DNA of 64,000 nucleotides from Cloacimonetes bacterium UBA5210 (GCA_002412625.1 DHVK01000017.1:9279-73278); one strand, 5' to 3'; counted from the stretch's first letter, positions 24,543 through 34,106 are shown. The notes: generated by a model not told the origin, from the letters alone. Numbers and translations: made by a program.

Positions 24543-26678
24543 ATGATGAACCGGAAAGTACTGGCCGAATACCGTTACACTTTGAAGCCTATCGAAAAAG
24601 GCTATAACCGCCGCACCCTGTATGTGAACGTGGGCACCAAAGAGATCAAAGAAAAACCCGTGACCGACATGATGATCGATAAATTCGTTGGCGGCAAAGG
24701 CTTTGACCTCTATCTGATGTGGCAGGGCGTGAAAGACAGCACCAAATGGAACGATCCCGAAAACGAGATCTGCATTTCCTTTGGTCCGCTGTGCGGAAAC
24801 ACTTCTTATCCCGGTAGCGGAAAATCCATTGTTACCACAATCTCTCCCCTCACCGGCATTCCAGTGGATTGCAACGTGGGCGGACACTTTGGTCCCTATA
24901 CCAAGTTTGCCGGTTTCGACGCTCTGGAACTTCAGGGCATCGCCGAGGAAGATGTGATCGTTTACATCGATGGCGATACCGGGATCGTGAAGATCATGAC
25001 TGCTCCGGATGAAAAGATCAATAGCCACATCCTGGCCGAAGATCTCATCAAAGAATTTGCCGACAGCGAAGATAAACACCAGTTTGTCTCTGTGGTTTCC
25101 ACCGGCGAGGCTGCCAACAACGTCCTGATCACCTGCCTGAATTTCTCTTTTTGGGATAAACGCCGCAAAGTAGCCCGCCTTAAACAGGCAGGCCGCGGTG
25201 GCACCGGCACGGTCTTCCGCAAAAAAGGCATCAAAGCCCTCGTGGTGAAATACTCCGGCCTCAAAGTGGATACCAACAACCCGGTTGACCTGCCCACTCT
25301 GCAAAAGACAGGGCTGAAGCTTCACAAAGAAATCGAAGCCGGAGACGACACCCAGTGCCGCATGCATCAGGTTGGCACAGCTCACCTGATGGAGATCATG
25401 AACGATTATGACCTGCTGCCTATCCGCAACTTCAAATATGGCCAGATGCCGGAAGCCGAAAGCCTGCATTCCCGGGAATTTACCGCTCTCTTCACCCAGG
25501 GTATGGCGGATGGCTGCTGGTATGGCTGCTCGCTGTCCTGCTGCAAGGCTGTGGACAACTTCAAGCCTCGCACCGGCCCTTACAAAGGTCAGCCGGTCTG
25601 CGTGGACGGTCCCGAATATGAAACTGCAGCCGGTTGCGGCTCCAACATCTGTGCCTGGGATCCCCGTGACGTGGTGGAAATTAATTTCTATTGCGATACT
25701 TATGGGGTGGATACGATATCCTTTGGCACCAGCGTGGCGTTTGTGATGGAGTGCTACGAAAACGGCATCCTGAACAAAGAGCGCACCGGAGGCTTGGACC
25801 TGAGCTGGGGCAATACCGACGCGGCTTTGGAACTTCTGCACCAAATGGCGCGCGGAGAAGGCTTTGGCCTGACAGTGGGTCTGGGTGTGCGCCGTATGAA
25901 AAAGATCTTCGCCGAAGAATTTGGCGCGGACGCTCAATTCCTGCAAGATATCGGCATGGAAGCCAAAGGCCTGGAATATTCCCAATACATGAGCAAAGAA
26001 TCTCTTGCCCAACAAGGCGGCTATACCCTGGCGCTGAAGGGTCCGCAACACGACGAAGCCTGGCTGATCTTTATGGATATGGTCAACAACCACATTCCCA
26101 CCTTCAAGGACAAAGCCGAAGCGCTGCACTATTTCCCGATGTTCCGCACCTGGTTCGGCCTGCAAGGGCTGTGCAAACTTCCCTGGAACGACATTGAGCC
26201 CGCTAATAACGCCCAGACCGATGAACCCGCCAAGGTTCCCGAGCACGTGGCGAACTATGTGGATATCTACAAAGCCATCACCGGCAAACCGATGGACAAA
26301 AAGGAACTGATCCTTCAAAGCGAAAGAGTTTACAACTTCCAGAAGGTCTTTTGCATGAGAATGGGTGGCGGCCGCAGAATCGACGACATCCCGCCCTATC
26401 GCGCGGTCGGTCCCGTTACCGAGGAAGAATACAATTCCCGCGCGGAACGCTATGACAAGCTGCTCAAAGAGAAGATCGGCGTGGATCCCGAAGGTAAAAC
26501 TGTGGCGGAAAAGATGGACATCACCCGCAAATTCCGCGAAGATCAATATCAACAACTGGTAGATGCCGTGTATGAACGCAAAGGCTGGACCAAGGAAGGC
26601 GTGCCGACCCTGGAACATCTGAAAAATATCGGCATGGATCTGCCGGAAGTATTGGAAGTGGTTAAACGCTTCCTGTAG
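24543..26678 (+). CDS. Tungsten-dependent aldehyde:ferredoxin oxidoreductase
   Basis: Oxidises aldehydes to carboxylic acids, or in reverse reduces acids, using a tungsten bis-pterin and one [4Fe-4S] cluster. The 711-residue protein has the family N-terminal domain (KFVGGKGFDLYLMW; SGKSIVTTISPLTGIPVDCNVGGHFGPYTKFAGFDALELQG split by normal strands), the cofactor segment KQAGRGGTGTVFRKKGIKALVVK, the cluster loop GCWYGCSLSCCK, ETAAGCGSNICAWD and the late FCMRMGGGRRIDD. The cluster loop reads C-x3-C-x3-C, one residue longer than in P. furiosus AOR (C-x2-C-x3-C). It is longer than archaeal AORs (about 605). ATG follows AAGGAGAAA. It probably forms an operon with the preceding ferredoxin. Confidence 0.93.
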   Translation: MMNRKVLAEYRYTLKPIEKGYNRRTLYVNVGTKEIKEKPVTDMMIDKFVGGKGFDLYLMWQGVKDSTKWNDPENEICISFGPLCGNTSYPGSGKSIVTTISPLTGIPVDCNVGGHFGPYTKFAGFDALELQGIAEEDVIVYIDGDTGIVKIMTAPDEKINSHILAEDLIKEFADSEDKHQFVSVVSTGEAANNVLITCLNFSFWDKRRKVARLKQAGRGGTGTVFRKKGIKALVVKYSGLKVDTNNPVDLPTLQKTGLKLHKEIEAGDDTQCRMHQVGTAHLMEIMNDYDLLPIRNFKYGQMPEAESLHSREFTALFTQGMADGCWYGCSLSCCKAVDNFKPRTGPYKGQPVCVDGPEYETAAGCGSNICAWDPRDVVEINFYCDTYGVDTISFGTSVAFVMECYENGILNKERTGGLDLSWGNTDAALELLHQMARGEGFGLTVGLGVRRMKKIFAEEFGADAQFLQDIGMEAKGLEYSQYMSKESLAQQGGYTLALKGPQHDEAWLIFMDMVNNHIPTFKDKAEALHYFPMFRTWFGLQGLCKLPWNDIEPANNAQTDEPAKVPEHVANYVDIYKAITGKPMDKKELILQSERVYNFQKVFCMRMGGGRRIDDIPPYRAVGPVTEEEYNSRAERYDKLLKEKIGVDPEGKTVAEKMDITRKFREDQYQQLVDAVYERKGWTKEGVPTLEHLKNIGMDLPEVLEVVKRFL

Positions 26679-26711
26679 ATAAAGCAATAATAAAAACTGA
26701 GATAATCAATC

Positions 26712-26741
26712 AGCCTGTCCTTGAGAAGGGATGGGCTTTTT
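26712..26741 (+). terminator. Rho-independent terminator after AOR
   Basis: AGCC-TG-TCC pairs with GGA-TG-GGCT around TTGAGAAG, followed by TTTT. Lies 34 bp after the AOR stop. Confidence 0.75.
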
Positions 26742-26820
26742 CTATTGCCAACCAGCTATGGGCTGGTTTTCGGGCAAATCGAATACGGCCCTATCCTCCG
26801 TGGGCAACGCCACCGGCAAT

Positions 26821-26885
26821 GCTCCTGAAGAGTTCCTGAGCGGGGTTCAAGAGAGGCTCAGCTACTCTTAGGGAGGCGATAAGAG
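26821..26885. repeat. Dispersed palindrome, family 3, copy 2
   Basis: GCTCCTGAAGAGTTCCTGAGC ends the left arm region, and GGCTCAGC then CTCTTAGGGAGGCGATAAGA forms the right. It shares the GAGC...GGCTC centre and the GGAGG(C/G)CGATAAGA-like right edge with copy 1. It is the most decayed of the three. The rest of the 26742-27107 gap shows nothing else. Confidence 0.6.
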
Positions 26886-27107
26886 AAGCGGAATGGTGAT
26901 CGGGGCTGAACAGCTTAGCCAAAAATCCTGATTGTTGCTCTCCAAAAGAGTCTGATCTTAGTATCGAGTAATCCAATAATGAAAATGGTAAACCACGCTA
27001 AACGGGATTAGCCAGCCTCTGGAATCTGAGAATTCCATTGACATAAAGTGCCTTTTTGAAAGTCTGGAAAAAATACTATTTTACGAAGCAGTTCAAAAGG
27101 AGCACAA

Positions 27108-28442
27108 ATGCCGTATATTTCTAATACAGATAGAGATAGACGGGAGATGTTTGACAAAATCGGCGTTGAACGTTTTGACGAACTTATCCGGGCTATTCCT
27201 GCCAAATTCCGCATCCAAGACGGTCTTAAACTGGATAAACCGCTCTCCGAGATGGAGATCACGAATAAGATTAAAAACCAGACCTGCAGCAACCTCTGCG
27301 CGCAATCCGCCAATTCCTTTTTGGGAGCCGGCGTGTATGATCACTTCATTCCCGCCGCGGTGGACAGCATAGTCTCCCGCCCGGAGTTCTTCACTGCCTA
27401 TACCCCCTATCAGGCAGAAGTGAGCCAGGGCACATTGCAGTTCATATATGAATATCAGACCATGATTTGCGAGCTTACCGGGATGGAGATTGCCAATGCC
27501 TCGATGTATGACGGTGCCAGCGCGATCGCCGAAGCTATCCTGATGGCAGTGCGCAAAAACAAGCTGGAAAAGGCTTTATTGCCTGCAACGCTGAATCCCG
27601 AATTTGTGAAAGTGATCAAAGCCTACACCGAGGGTGTGGGAGTGGAACTGGTCACTATCCCTGCCAAAGACGGCCTTACCGATCTCGTGGCACTGCAACA
27701 GTTGTTGGACGACAGCGTAGGCTCCGTGGTGCTGCAAAGCCCGAACTTCTTTGGCAATATCGAGGACGCCGCGGCGATCTCGGAGCTTGTGCACACACAG
27801 AGCAAGTGCCTGTTGATCGCTTGCGTGGATCCCATCTCGCTGGCGATCCTGAACGCTCCCGCGGAATCCCAGGCAGATATCGTTGTGGGTGAAGGCCAGG
27901 CCCTGGGCAACAGCATGTACATGGGCGGCCCGCTCTTTGGCTTCTTTGCCACCAAACTGGATATGAGCCGCCAAATGCCGGGACGCATCGTGGGGGGCAC
28001 CCTGGACAAAGTGGGCAACCGCGCTTATGCCCTTACCCTGCAAGCCCGTGAACAGCATATCCGCCGCACCAAAGCGACTTCAAACATCTGCTCAAACCAA
28101 TCCCTGTGCACTCTTGCCGCCACGGTGTACATGAGCCTGATGGGCAAGGAAGGCTTGCGCGAAGTGGCGATGCAGAGCACTCAGAAAGCGCATTATCTGG
28201 CTGAAGAGCTGTGTAAAATCGCCGGTGTCAGCCTCAAATATCCGGATACTCCCTTCTTCAAAGAGTTTGTGATCAAGACTCCCAAACCCGCGCGTGAAAT
28301 CAACGAAAAGATGTTGCCCAGAGCCATCTACGCGGGTGTGGAAGTGGGAGCCAACGAACTGATGCTGGCGGTCACCGAAAAGAAGACGAAAGCCGATATC
28401 GACGCATTTGTGACCGCGATGAAGGAGGTCTGCCATGTCTAA
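27108..28442 (+). CDS. gcvPA: Glycine decarboxylase P protein, subunit 1 (alpha)
   Basis: First half of the split P protein of the glycine cleavage system, which decarboxylates glycine and passes an aminomethyl group to lipoyl-H protein. The 444-residue protein shows the family features: SNTDRDRREMFDKIG near the N-terminus, AYTPYQAEVSQGTLQFIYEYQTMICELTGMEIANASMYDGASA, and the C-terminal LQAREQHIRRTKATSNICSNQSL. AAAAGGAG precedes the ATG. It overlaps gcvPB by 8 bp. The T, H and L proteins are not in this window. Confidence 0.95.
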   Translation: MPYISNTDRDRREMFDKIGVERFDELIRAIPAKFRIQDGLKLDKPLSEMEITNKIKNQTCSNLCAQSANSFLGAGVYDHFIPAAVDSIVSRPEFFTAYTPYQAEVSQGTLQFIYEYQTMICELTGMEIANASMYDGASAIAEAILMAVRKNKLEKALLPATLNPEFVKVIKAYTEGVGVELVTIPAKDGLTDLVALQQLLDDSVGSVVLQSPNFFGNIEDAAAISELVHTQSKCLLIACVDPISLAILNAPAESQADIVVGEGQALGNSMYMGGPLFGFFATKLDMSRQMPGRIVGGTLDKVGNRAYALTLQAREQHIRRTKATSNICSNQSLCTLAATVYMSLMGKEGLREVAMQSTQKAHYLAEELCKIAGVSLKYPDTPFFKEFVIKTPKPAREINEKMLPRAIYAGVEVGANELMLAVTEKKTKADIDAFVTAMKEVCHV

Positions 28443-29889
28443 AACTATATTTGAACACTCAAGCGCAGGCCGCAAGGGCGTTACCCTTCCTTCCCGGGAG
28501 ATCGACACTCCGCTGGATAAGATCATTCCCGCTAAATATCACCGAGCCAGAGCCGCGCGCTTACCGGAAGTGAGCGAACTGGACGTTATGCGGCACTACA
28601 TCAAGCTTTCCCACTTGAACCACTTTATCGAAAAGGGCTTGTACCCCCTGGGTAGCTGCACGATGAAATATAACCCCAAGATTCACGAAAGCCTGGTGCG
28701 TCACACTTGCTTTGCAAACCTGCATCCCTATCAGCATGAAAGCACCCTGCAAGGCGCGCTGGAGCTGCTGTATGAGCTTCAGGAAGATCTCGCCGAGATC
28801 TCCGGCATGGCCAAAGTAACCTTGCAACCCGTAGCCGGAGCGCAGGGTGAGTTTACCGGAATCAAGATCATCGATGCTTATCACAAAGCCAAGGGCAATA
28901 CCCACAAGACCAAGATCATCATTCCGGACAGCGCGCATGGCACCAATCCCGCTACCTGCAGCTTGGTCGGTTATGATGTGGTGGAGCTGAAATCCAACGC
29001 TGATGGTCGCTGCGACATTGCCCGCTTGCGTGAGCTCGTGGATGAAAACACTGCCGGATTCATGCTCACCAATCCCAATACCCTGGGCTTGTTTGAAACC
29101 CAGATTGCCGAGATCGCTGAGATCATCCACAGCGTGGACGCGCTGATCTATATGGACGGAGCAAACCTGAACGCGCTATTGGGCATAGTTCAGCCCGGCA
29201 AGATCGGCTTTGACATCATGCACTACAACCTGCACAAGACCTTCTCCACCCCGCATGGCGGTGGTGGTCCCGGCGCCGGCCCGGTGGGCGTAGTGGAAAA
29301 GCTGGTACCATATTTGCCGGTTCCTATGGTATCCAAGGATGACGATGGCTATCATCTGGATTATTCTCACGAAGCCACCTCGATCGGCAAAGTGCACACT
29401 TTCTACGGCAATTTCGCCATTCTGGTGCGCGCTTACATCTACATCAAGATGTTGGGTGCTGAAGGTTTGCGCCGGGTTAGCGAAAACGCCATCATCAATG
29501 CTAACTATCTGATGGCGATACTGAAAGACTATTATCACATTCAGCATCAGGAATACTGCATGCACGAGTTTGTGGCGGACGGAACCAAGCAGAAGAAGGA
29601 AAACGGAGTATCTACTTTGGATATTGCCAAGCGTCTTTTGGACAAAGGTTTCCATGCCCCCACTGTCTATTTCCCGCTCATCATTCCAGAAGCTTTGATG
29701 ATCGAACCCACCGAGACCGAAAGTCTGGAATCGCTGGATGCATTTGCGCAGGCGATGATCGAAATAGCGCAGGAAAGCGCAGAAAACCCTGAATTAATGC
29801 ATGAGGCACCGATTTCCACCCCGGTGAGACGCGTGGATGACGTACGTGCCGTAAAAGAACTCGATCCCATTTTCAAGATCGGGGAATAA
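28435..29889 (+). CDS. gcvPB: Glycine decarboxylase P protein, subunit 2 (beta)
   Basis: Second, PLP-binding half of the split P protein. The 484-residue protein has LYPLGSCTMKYNPK, QPVAGAQGEFTG, PDSAHGTNPA and MDGANLNALLG. The PLP-lysine site is HYNLHKTFSTPHGGGGPGAGP, with Lys268 as the expected Schiff-base residue. It is coupled to gcvPA by an 8-bp overlap, and a GGAG site serves the start. Skp follows 15 bp later, so transcription may continue into the lipid A genes. Confidence 0.95.
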   Translation: MSKTIFEHSSAGRKGVTLPSREIDTPLDKIIPAKYHRARAARLPEVSELDVMRHYIKLSHLNHFIEKGLYPLGSCTMKYNPKIHESLVRHTCFANLHPYQHESTLQGALELLYELQEDLAEISGMAKVTLQPVAGAQGEFTGIKIIDAYHKAKGNTHKTKIIIPDSAHGTNPATCSLVGYDVVELKSNADGRCDIARLRELVDENTAGFMLTNPNTLGLFETQIAEIAEIIHSVDALIYMDGANLNALLGIVQPGKIGFDIMHYNLHKTFSTPHGGGGPGAGPVGVVEKLVPYLPVPMVSKDDDGYHLDYSHEATSIGKVHTFYGNFAILVRAYIYIKMLGAEGLRRVSENAIINANYLMAILKDYYHIQHQEYCMHEFVADGTKQKKENGVSTLDIAKRLLDKGFHAPTVYFPLIIPEALMIEPTETESLESLDAFAQAMIEIAQESAENPELMHEAPISTPVRRVDDVRAVKELDPIFKIGE

Positions 29890-29904
29890 ATCAAAGGAGA
29901 TTTA

Positions 29905-30561
29905 ATGAAGAAACTAAGTATATTAATCATCGCATTGCTCGCCGTAGCAGGTGTTTATGCCCAGAGCATCAAGCTGGGCTATGTGAATACAGACCGCATC
30001 TTGCTCGATAGCAACGAAGCAGCAGAAATCGCCAGATTGTTTCAGCTCGACCGCCAGAACTGGACAAACCAGATCCGCGGCCTGGATGAAGAGATCAAAC
30101 AGATGGAGCGTGATTTTGAGATTCGCCGCTTATCCATCAGCGAAGCCAGCAAACGTGAACTTCAAACCCAGATCAACACCAAGAAAGAAGAAGCCGGCAG
30201 ATTGCTGGAGCAATATTTTGGTGAAAACGGCAGAGCGGAACAGCGCTACCGTGAGCTCATTGACCCCCTCACCAAGAAGATTCACGATATCATCACCAAA
30301 ATTGCCACAGACGAGAAATACACTATGATCCTGGACGTGAGCATGGGCGTGGTACTCTATGCCGCACCTTCCATTGACCTCACGGATCAGATTCTGCTGG
30401 AGCTGAACAAGGATACCATCCGCCCGTCAGACACCCCGCAACAGCCCGTACCCGGCACCGAGCAACCCAAAGATCCTTTTGCTGACCCCATGAAAGACGG
30501 CTTCGGCGGATTTACCGACGGCTTTGGCGATGCACCCAAACCAGAAGATGTAAAACCCTAA
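29905..30561 (+). CDS. OmpH/Skp-family periplasmic chaperone
   Basis: A 218-residue protein with a signal peptide ending AGVYA, the Skp opening IKLGYVNTDRILL, and a long charged coiled-coil (about residues 40-115, rich in E, K, R, Q). It closes with the family strand YTMILDVSMGVVLYAAPSIDLTDQIL split over two strands. A Pro/Gly/Asp-rich tail (about 170-218) is extra compared with E. coli Skp (161 residues). Skp holds outer-membrane proteins during transport. As in many Gram-negatives, it sits directly upstream of lpxD (3-bp gap). Confidence 0.9.
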   Translation: MKKLSILIIALLAVAGVYAQSIKLGYVNTDRILLDSNEAAEIARLFQLDRQNWTNQIRGLDEEIKQMERDFEIRRLSISEASKRELQTQINTKKEEAGRLLEQYFGENGRAEQRYRELIDPLTKKIHDIITKIATDEKYTMILDVSMGVVLYAAPSIDLTDQILLELNKDTIRPSDTPQQPVPGTEQPKDPFADPMKDGFGGFTDGFGDAPKPEDVKP

Positions 30562-30564
30562 GAT

Positions 30565-31605
30565 ATGAAGAGCTTCAAACAACACCTGGACGCCGCAAAG
30601 ATTCTGGCTGTAACTCAAGGAAGCTGGCAGGGTGCCCAAGATATCCTGCTGGATAACGTGTGTGAAGCCGCTGAGGCAAATCCTGGGTCCATCGTTTTTT
30701 GCGAGCAGGAGCGCCTGGTGGAGGCGATCAAGGCTTCCCCCGCCGGGTTGATCATTACAAATACGCTACTGGCTCCCGTTTTTTCCGGACGCAGCTTATT
30801 GATCGTGGATAAACCATATTTCAGCTTCATGAGCATTGTAGCCATGTGGCTGGAGCTTGAGAACGGCAGCGAGATCTTCAGCATTCATGCCACCGCCGTA
30901 ATCGACCCTTCTGCCCGCTTTGAGGGTGAAGTCTCCATCGGCGCTTTTAGCGTGATCGGGGCAAACACCACTCTGGGCAAGGGAGTTCGCATCGGAAGCG
31001 GATGCAGGATCGCCGAAAACGTATCCATCGGAGCCGGAAGCCGGATTCACGATAATGTCTGCATATACGGCGAGACCGTGATCGGCAAGCGCTGCGAGCT
31101 CCATAGCGGAGTAGTTTTGGGCGCGGATGGCTTTGGTTATCTGGTAGTTGCCGGCGAACAGAAGAAGATTCCTCAGGTGGGCAAGGTTGTGCTTGACGAC
31201 GATGTGGAGATCGGGGCAAACAGCACCATCGATCGTGCCACTCTGGGTTCTACGGTGATCGGTACCGGGACGAAGATCGACAACCTGGTGCAGATCGGAC
31301 ACAACTGCTTGATCGGCAAGCATAGCGTGCTTTGCGCTCAGGTTGGGCTTGCCGGAAGCACCACTGTGGGAGATTACGTATATCTGGCAGGGCAAGTGGG
31401 TGCCGCGGGGCATATCACGATCGGATCCCGATCCCTGGTCGGTGCTCAGAGTGGCATCGCGGGTAACCTGCCGGAAAACGGCAAGTACTTCGGAACTCCG
31501 GCGATGGAAGCGAATCTCACAAAACGTATTTATGTAGCGCAAAAACACCTGCCTGAAATGCTGCGCGAGTATCAAAAAAGGCTTAAGGAAAGCAAACATG
31601 ACTGA
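30565..31605 (+). CDS. lpxD: UDP-3-O-acylglucosamine N-acyltransferase LpxD
   Basis: Adds the second acyl chain in lipid A synthesis. The 346-residue protein has an N-terminal uridine-binding part (about residues 1-95). A left-handed beta-helix of hexapeptide repeats follows (about 100-310: repeated [LIV]-G-x-x-x-x such as IGAFSVIGANTTLGKGVRIG). The LpxD signature DGFGYLV, the catalytic region LVQIGHNCLIGKHSVLCAQVG and the ending AAGHITIGSRSLVGAQSGI are present. It overlaps lpxC by 8 bp. Confidence 0.95.
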   Translation: MKSFKQHLDAAKILAVTQGSWQGAQDILLDNVCEAAEANPGSIVFCEQERLVEAIKASPAGLIITNTLLAPVFSGRSLLIVDKPYFSFMSIVAMWLELENGSEIFSIHATAVIDPSARFEGEVSIGAFSVIGANTTLGKGVRIGSGCRIAENVSIGAGSRIHDNVCIYGETVIGKRCELHSGVVLGADGFGYLVVAGEQKKIPQVGKVVLDDDVEIGANSTIDRATLGSTVIGTGTKIDNLVQIGHNCLIGKHSVLCAQVGLAGSTTVGDYVYLAGQVGAAGHITIGSRSLVGAQSGIAGNLPENGKYFGTPAMEANLTKRIYVAQKHLPEMLREYQKRLKESKHD

Positions 31606-32995
31606 ATACAAACACACTATCGGCTCTGAAGTATCCTTCACCGGCATTGGTCTGCACAGTGGCGAAATCTCTACCATCAGATTCAAGCCTGCCGGAAGCG
31701 ATGAGGGCATAGTTTTTATCCGGGTGGATTTGCCCGACAGACCCGAGATCCCTGCGGATATCGACCATGTGGTGGATATCTCCCGCGGGACCACCATCGG
31801 CGTCAATGGCGCTACGGTCGGCACCATCGAGCACGTGCTTTCAGCCATCAAAGGCCTGAATCTGGATAACGTCCGCATCGAAATCGACGGTCCTGAAGCC
31901 CCGGTGGCAGATGGTAGCCCGATTGTGTTCTTCAACCTTCTCAAACAAGCAGGCAGAGTGCAGCAGGATAGCGAGCGCATCTATTTTGAGATCGAAGGCC
32001 CGATCAGTTTTTCCGCTCCCCGGGAAAACGTGGATGTGGTCATAGTCCCTTCCAACGAGCTGAAAGTTACCTTCATGATCGATTACAAGCATCCCTATCT
32101 GGGCACGCAATACACCTGGCTGCCCAATATAGATGTCTATGAAAAGGAATTTGCCGGAGCCCGCACTTTTTGTTTTATCAAAGAAATTCTGCAACTCAAA
32201 GAGATGGGCCTGATCAAAGGCGGTTCCCTGGAAAACGCTTTGGTAATCGCGGAACCCGGCATCAGCGACCATGATCTGAACCATTTGCAGGAGGTTTTCG
32301 GTTACCACGATAAGGTCACGGTCTCTTCCGAAGGCATCCTGAACAGTCACCCTTTGCGCTATCACAACGAGTTTGTGCGCCACAAAGTTTGCGACCTTCT
32401 GGGCGATATCATGCTTTTGGGAGTTCCGATCAAGGGCCATATCCTGGCTGCCCGCAGCGGGCACAAGACCAATGTGGAGCTGGTGAAAAAGCTGCGCCAA
32501 ATCCAAAAAAAGCAAGAGCTGCAGAAGATCTATCAGAAGACCAAAAACAAGGAAGTGGTCTTTGATATCAACGCCATCATGCGCATCATCCCCCACCGCT
32601 ATCCCTTCCTTTTGGTGGATAAAATCCTGGAATTTGTGCCGGGTGAAAGCATCGTGGGAATGAAAAACGTAACCATCAACGAGCCCTTCTTCCAGGGGCA
32701 TTTCCCCGGGCATCCGATCATGCCGGGTGTACTGATCATCGAAGGCATGGCCCAGGCCGGCGGCATCATGCTGCTCAATCAACTGGAAAACCCGCAGGAG
32801 TATGTGGCATATTTTGCCTCTATAGACAACGTGAAATTCCGCAAACCGGTAATGCCCGGAGATACCCTGCGCTATGAACTAACTGTGATTTCGCTCAAAC
32901 GCTCACTCGCCAAAATGCACGGAGATACCTTTGTGAACGGCGAGAAAGTGGCTGAGGGTGACTTCATGGCAATGATTACGAAGAGGAATGTATGA
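31598..32995 (+). CDS. Bifunctional LpxC-FabZ: UDP-3-O-acyl-GlcNAc deacetylase / 3-hydroxyacyl-ACP dehydratase
   Basis: A fusion of two enzymes in 465 residues. LpxC (about residues 1-300) is the zinc deacetylase that commits to lipid A, with TIEHVLSAIKGL (first zinc His), RHKVCDLLGDIMLLG (His and Asp ligands) and GHILAARSGHKTN (catalytic His). FabZ (about 325-465) dehydrates beta-hydroxyacyl-ACP, with IPHRYPFLLVDKI (catalytic His) and GHFPGHPIMPGVLIIEGMAQAGG (catalytic Glu). Such fusions are known in Bacteroidetes, Chlorobi and related groups. Coupled to lpxD (8-bp overlap) and lpxA (4-bp overlap). Confidence 0.95.
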   Translation: MTEYKHTIGSEVSFTGIGLHSGEISTIRFKPAGSDEGIVFIRVDLPDRPEIPADIDHVVDISRGTTIGVNGATVGTIEHVLSAIKGLNLDNVRIEIDGPEAPVADGSPIVFFNLLKQAGRVQQDSERIYFEIEGPISFSAPRENVDVVIVPSNELKVTFMIDYKHPYLGTQYTWLPNIDVYEKEFAGARTFCFIKEILQLKEMGLIKGGSLENALVIAEPGISDHDLNHLQEVFGYHDKVTVSSEGILNSHPLRYHNEFVRHKVCDLLGDIMLLGVPIKGHILAARSGHKTNVELVKKLRQIQKKQELQKIYQKTKNKEVVFDINAIMRIIPHRYPFLLVDKILEFVPGESIVGMKNVTINEPFFQGHFPGHPIMPGVLIIEGMAQAGGIMLLNQLENPQEYVAYFASIDNVKFRKPVMPGDTLRYELTVISLKRSLAKMHGDTFVNGEKVAEGDFMAMITKRNV

Positions 32996-33762
32996 GCAAT
33001 ATTCATCCAACCGCGATCATCAAAGACGGCGCCCGGATTGGCGCAAATTGCAAGATCGGCCCCTACTGCGTGATCGGTGAGAACGTGGTTTTGGGAGATG
33101 ACAACATCCTGCACAACAACGTGATTTTGGATGGCTACACCACCATCAGAAATGGCAACAAGATCTATTCCTTTGCCGTTTTGGGCACCGACCCCCAGGA
33201 TCTCAAATTTGCCGGGGAACCCACCAAACTCAGAATCGGGGACAACAACACCATTCGCGAGTTTGTCACGGTGAACCGCAGCAACCAGATGGACGAAGAT
33301 ACCGTGGTGGGTAGCAATAACCTGCTGATGGAGTATGTGCACATCGCGCACAATTGCCAGATCGGCAACTTCTGCATCATCGCCAATGTAGTGCAGCTTG
33401 CCGGACACGTCCACGTACACGATTATGCCACCATCGGCGGTGTGACTGCCGTGCATCAGTTTGTCCATATCGGAACTCAATCCTTTGTCGGGGGCGCTTC
33501 CGCTGTGAAAAAAGACATCGTGCCCTTCTCCAGGGGCCAGGGAAATCCTTATCTGACGGTTGGCTTGAACAGCGTGGGCTTGATGCGTAAAGGCTTCTCG
33601 AACGACACTATCGCCGGCATCAAAGAAGTTTATAATCTGTTTTACCGCAGCAAACTAAATACTACCCAGGCTTTGGCCAAAGCGGAAAGCATGGAACTGG
33701 GCGAGTTCCAACGCGTGTTTGTGGATTTTGTAAAGACCGCAGACCGGGGGATTTCGAACTAA
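32992..33762 (+). CDS. lpxA: UDP-N-acetylglucosamine O-acyltransferase LpxA
   Basis: First enzyme of lipid A synthesis. The 256-residue protein is a beta-helix of hexapeptide repeats (IHPTAIIKDGARIGANCKIG onward) with the LpxA signatures LGTDPQDLKFAGEPTKLRIGDNN, the catalytic HIAHNCQIG and GVTAVHQFVHIGTQSFVGG. A helical C-terminal cap runs about residues 195-256 (NSVGLMRKGFSNDTI ... LFYRSKLN). Last gene of the skp-lpx operon; a strong terminator follows 32 bp later. Confidence 0.95.
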   Translation: MSNIHPTAIIKDGARIGANCKIGPYCVIGENVVLGDDNILHNNVILDGYTTIRNGNKIYSFAVLGTDPQDLKFAGEPTKLRIGDNNTIREFVTVNRSNQMDEDTVVGSNNLLMEYVHIAHNCQIGNFCIIANVVQLAGHVHVHDYATIGGVTAVHQFVHIGTQSFVGGASAVKKDIVPFSRGQGNPYLTVGLNSVGLMRKGFSNDTIAGIKEVYNLFYRSKLNTTQALAKAESMELGEFQRVFVDFVKTADRGISN

Positions 33763-33794
33763 AAAACACAGTTTTTCGAGGCTTTGTTTACTTA

Positions 33795-33822
33795 TGGCGG
33801 TTCTCGGACCGCCAATTTTTTT
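33795..33822 (+). terminator. Rho-independent terminator of the lipid A operon
   Basis: TGGCGGT-TCTCGG-ACCGCCA followed by ATTTTTTT, a textbook terminator. Confidence 0.9.
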
Positions 33823-33898
33823 GCCACCGAGAATCCGCCACAAAGCCTGCAACCAAAGCGGGAACTTCTGCCGGAGCCTCTTGCCGAAGTTATCCCGG

Positions 33899-33987
33899 TG
33901 CCCGGCTGCAGCAGCCGGGCTTTGCTGAAGCTGAGATCAAGCTCTTTTGCTGCCATGCCCATAGCTTGATAACAGCATAAAATCAGG
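33899..33987. repeat. GC hairpin plus dispersed hairpin repeat family 2, copy D
   Basis: GCCCGGCTG-CAG-CAGCCGGGC (33900-33920 region) is a strong hairpin. Family 2 copy D (33928-33987) follows: AAGCTGAGATCAAGC, then CATAGCTTGATAACAGCATA and AAATCAGG. The left CAAGC arm and the right GCTTG arm are inverted. Nothing gene-like is seen in 33823-34050. Confidence 0.6.
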
Positions 33988-34050
33988 TTCACCAAAAGCT
34001 CGTTGATTTGGTGCGAAACAAGCTAATCAGATAATTATCTGCGAGCAGAC

Positions 34051-34078
34051 TTGACAAAAATAAGCGCATCCTTAGAAT
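34051..34078 (+). promoter_or_regulatory. Strong promoter of the decarboxylase-beta gene
   Basis: Perfect TTGACA (34051-34056), 16-bp spacer, TAGAAT (34073-34078). The ATG at 34077 lies inside the -10 and so cannot be the true start, which supports the start at 34107. Confidence 0.8.
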
Positions 34079-34106
34079 GCACTTTAATAGACTAATTGGA
34101 GTAAGA

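Noticed and set aside
24465..26687. 740-codon open frame on minus opposite the AOR gene
   Set aside because: It is a long antiparallel shadow of the AOR gene: no ribosome site, no family pattern, and the plus-strand protein is a clear AOR.
32992..33762. Possible second acyltransferase gene set
   Set aside because: LpxA and LpxD both have hexapeptide repeats, but their signatures are distinct, so this is a normal lipid A operon and not a duplication.
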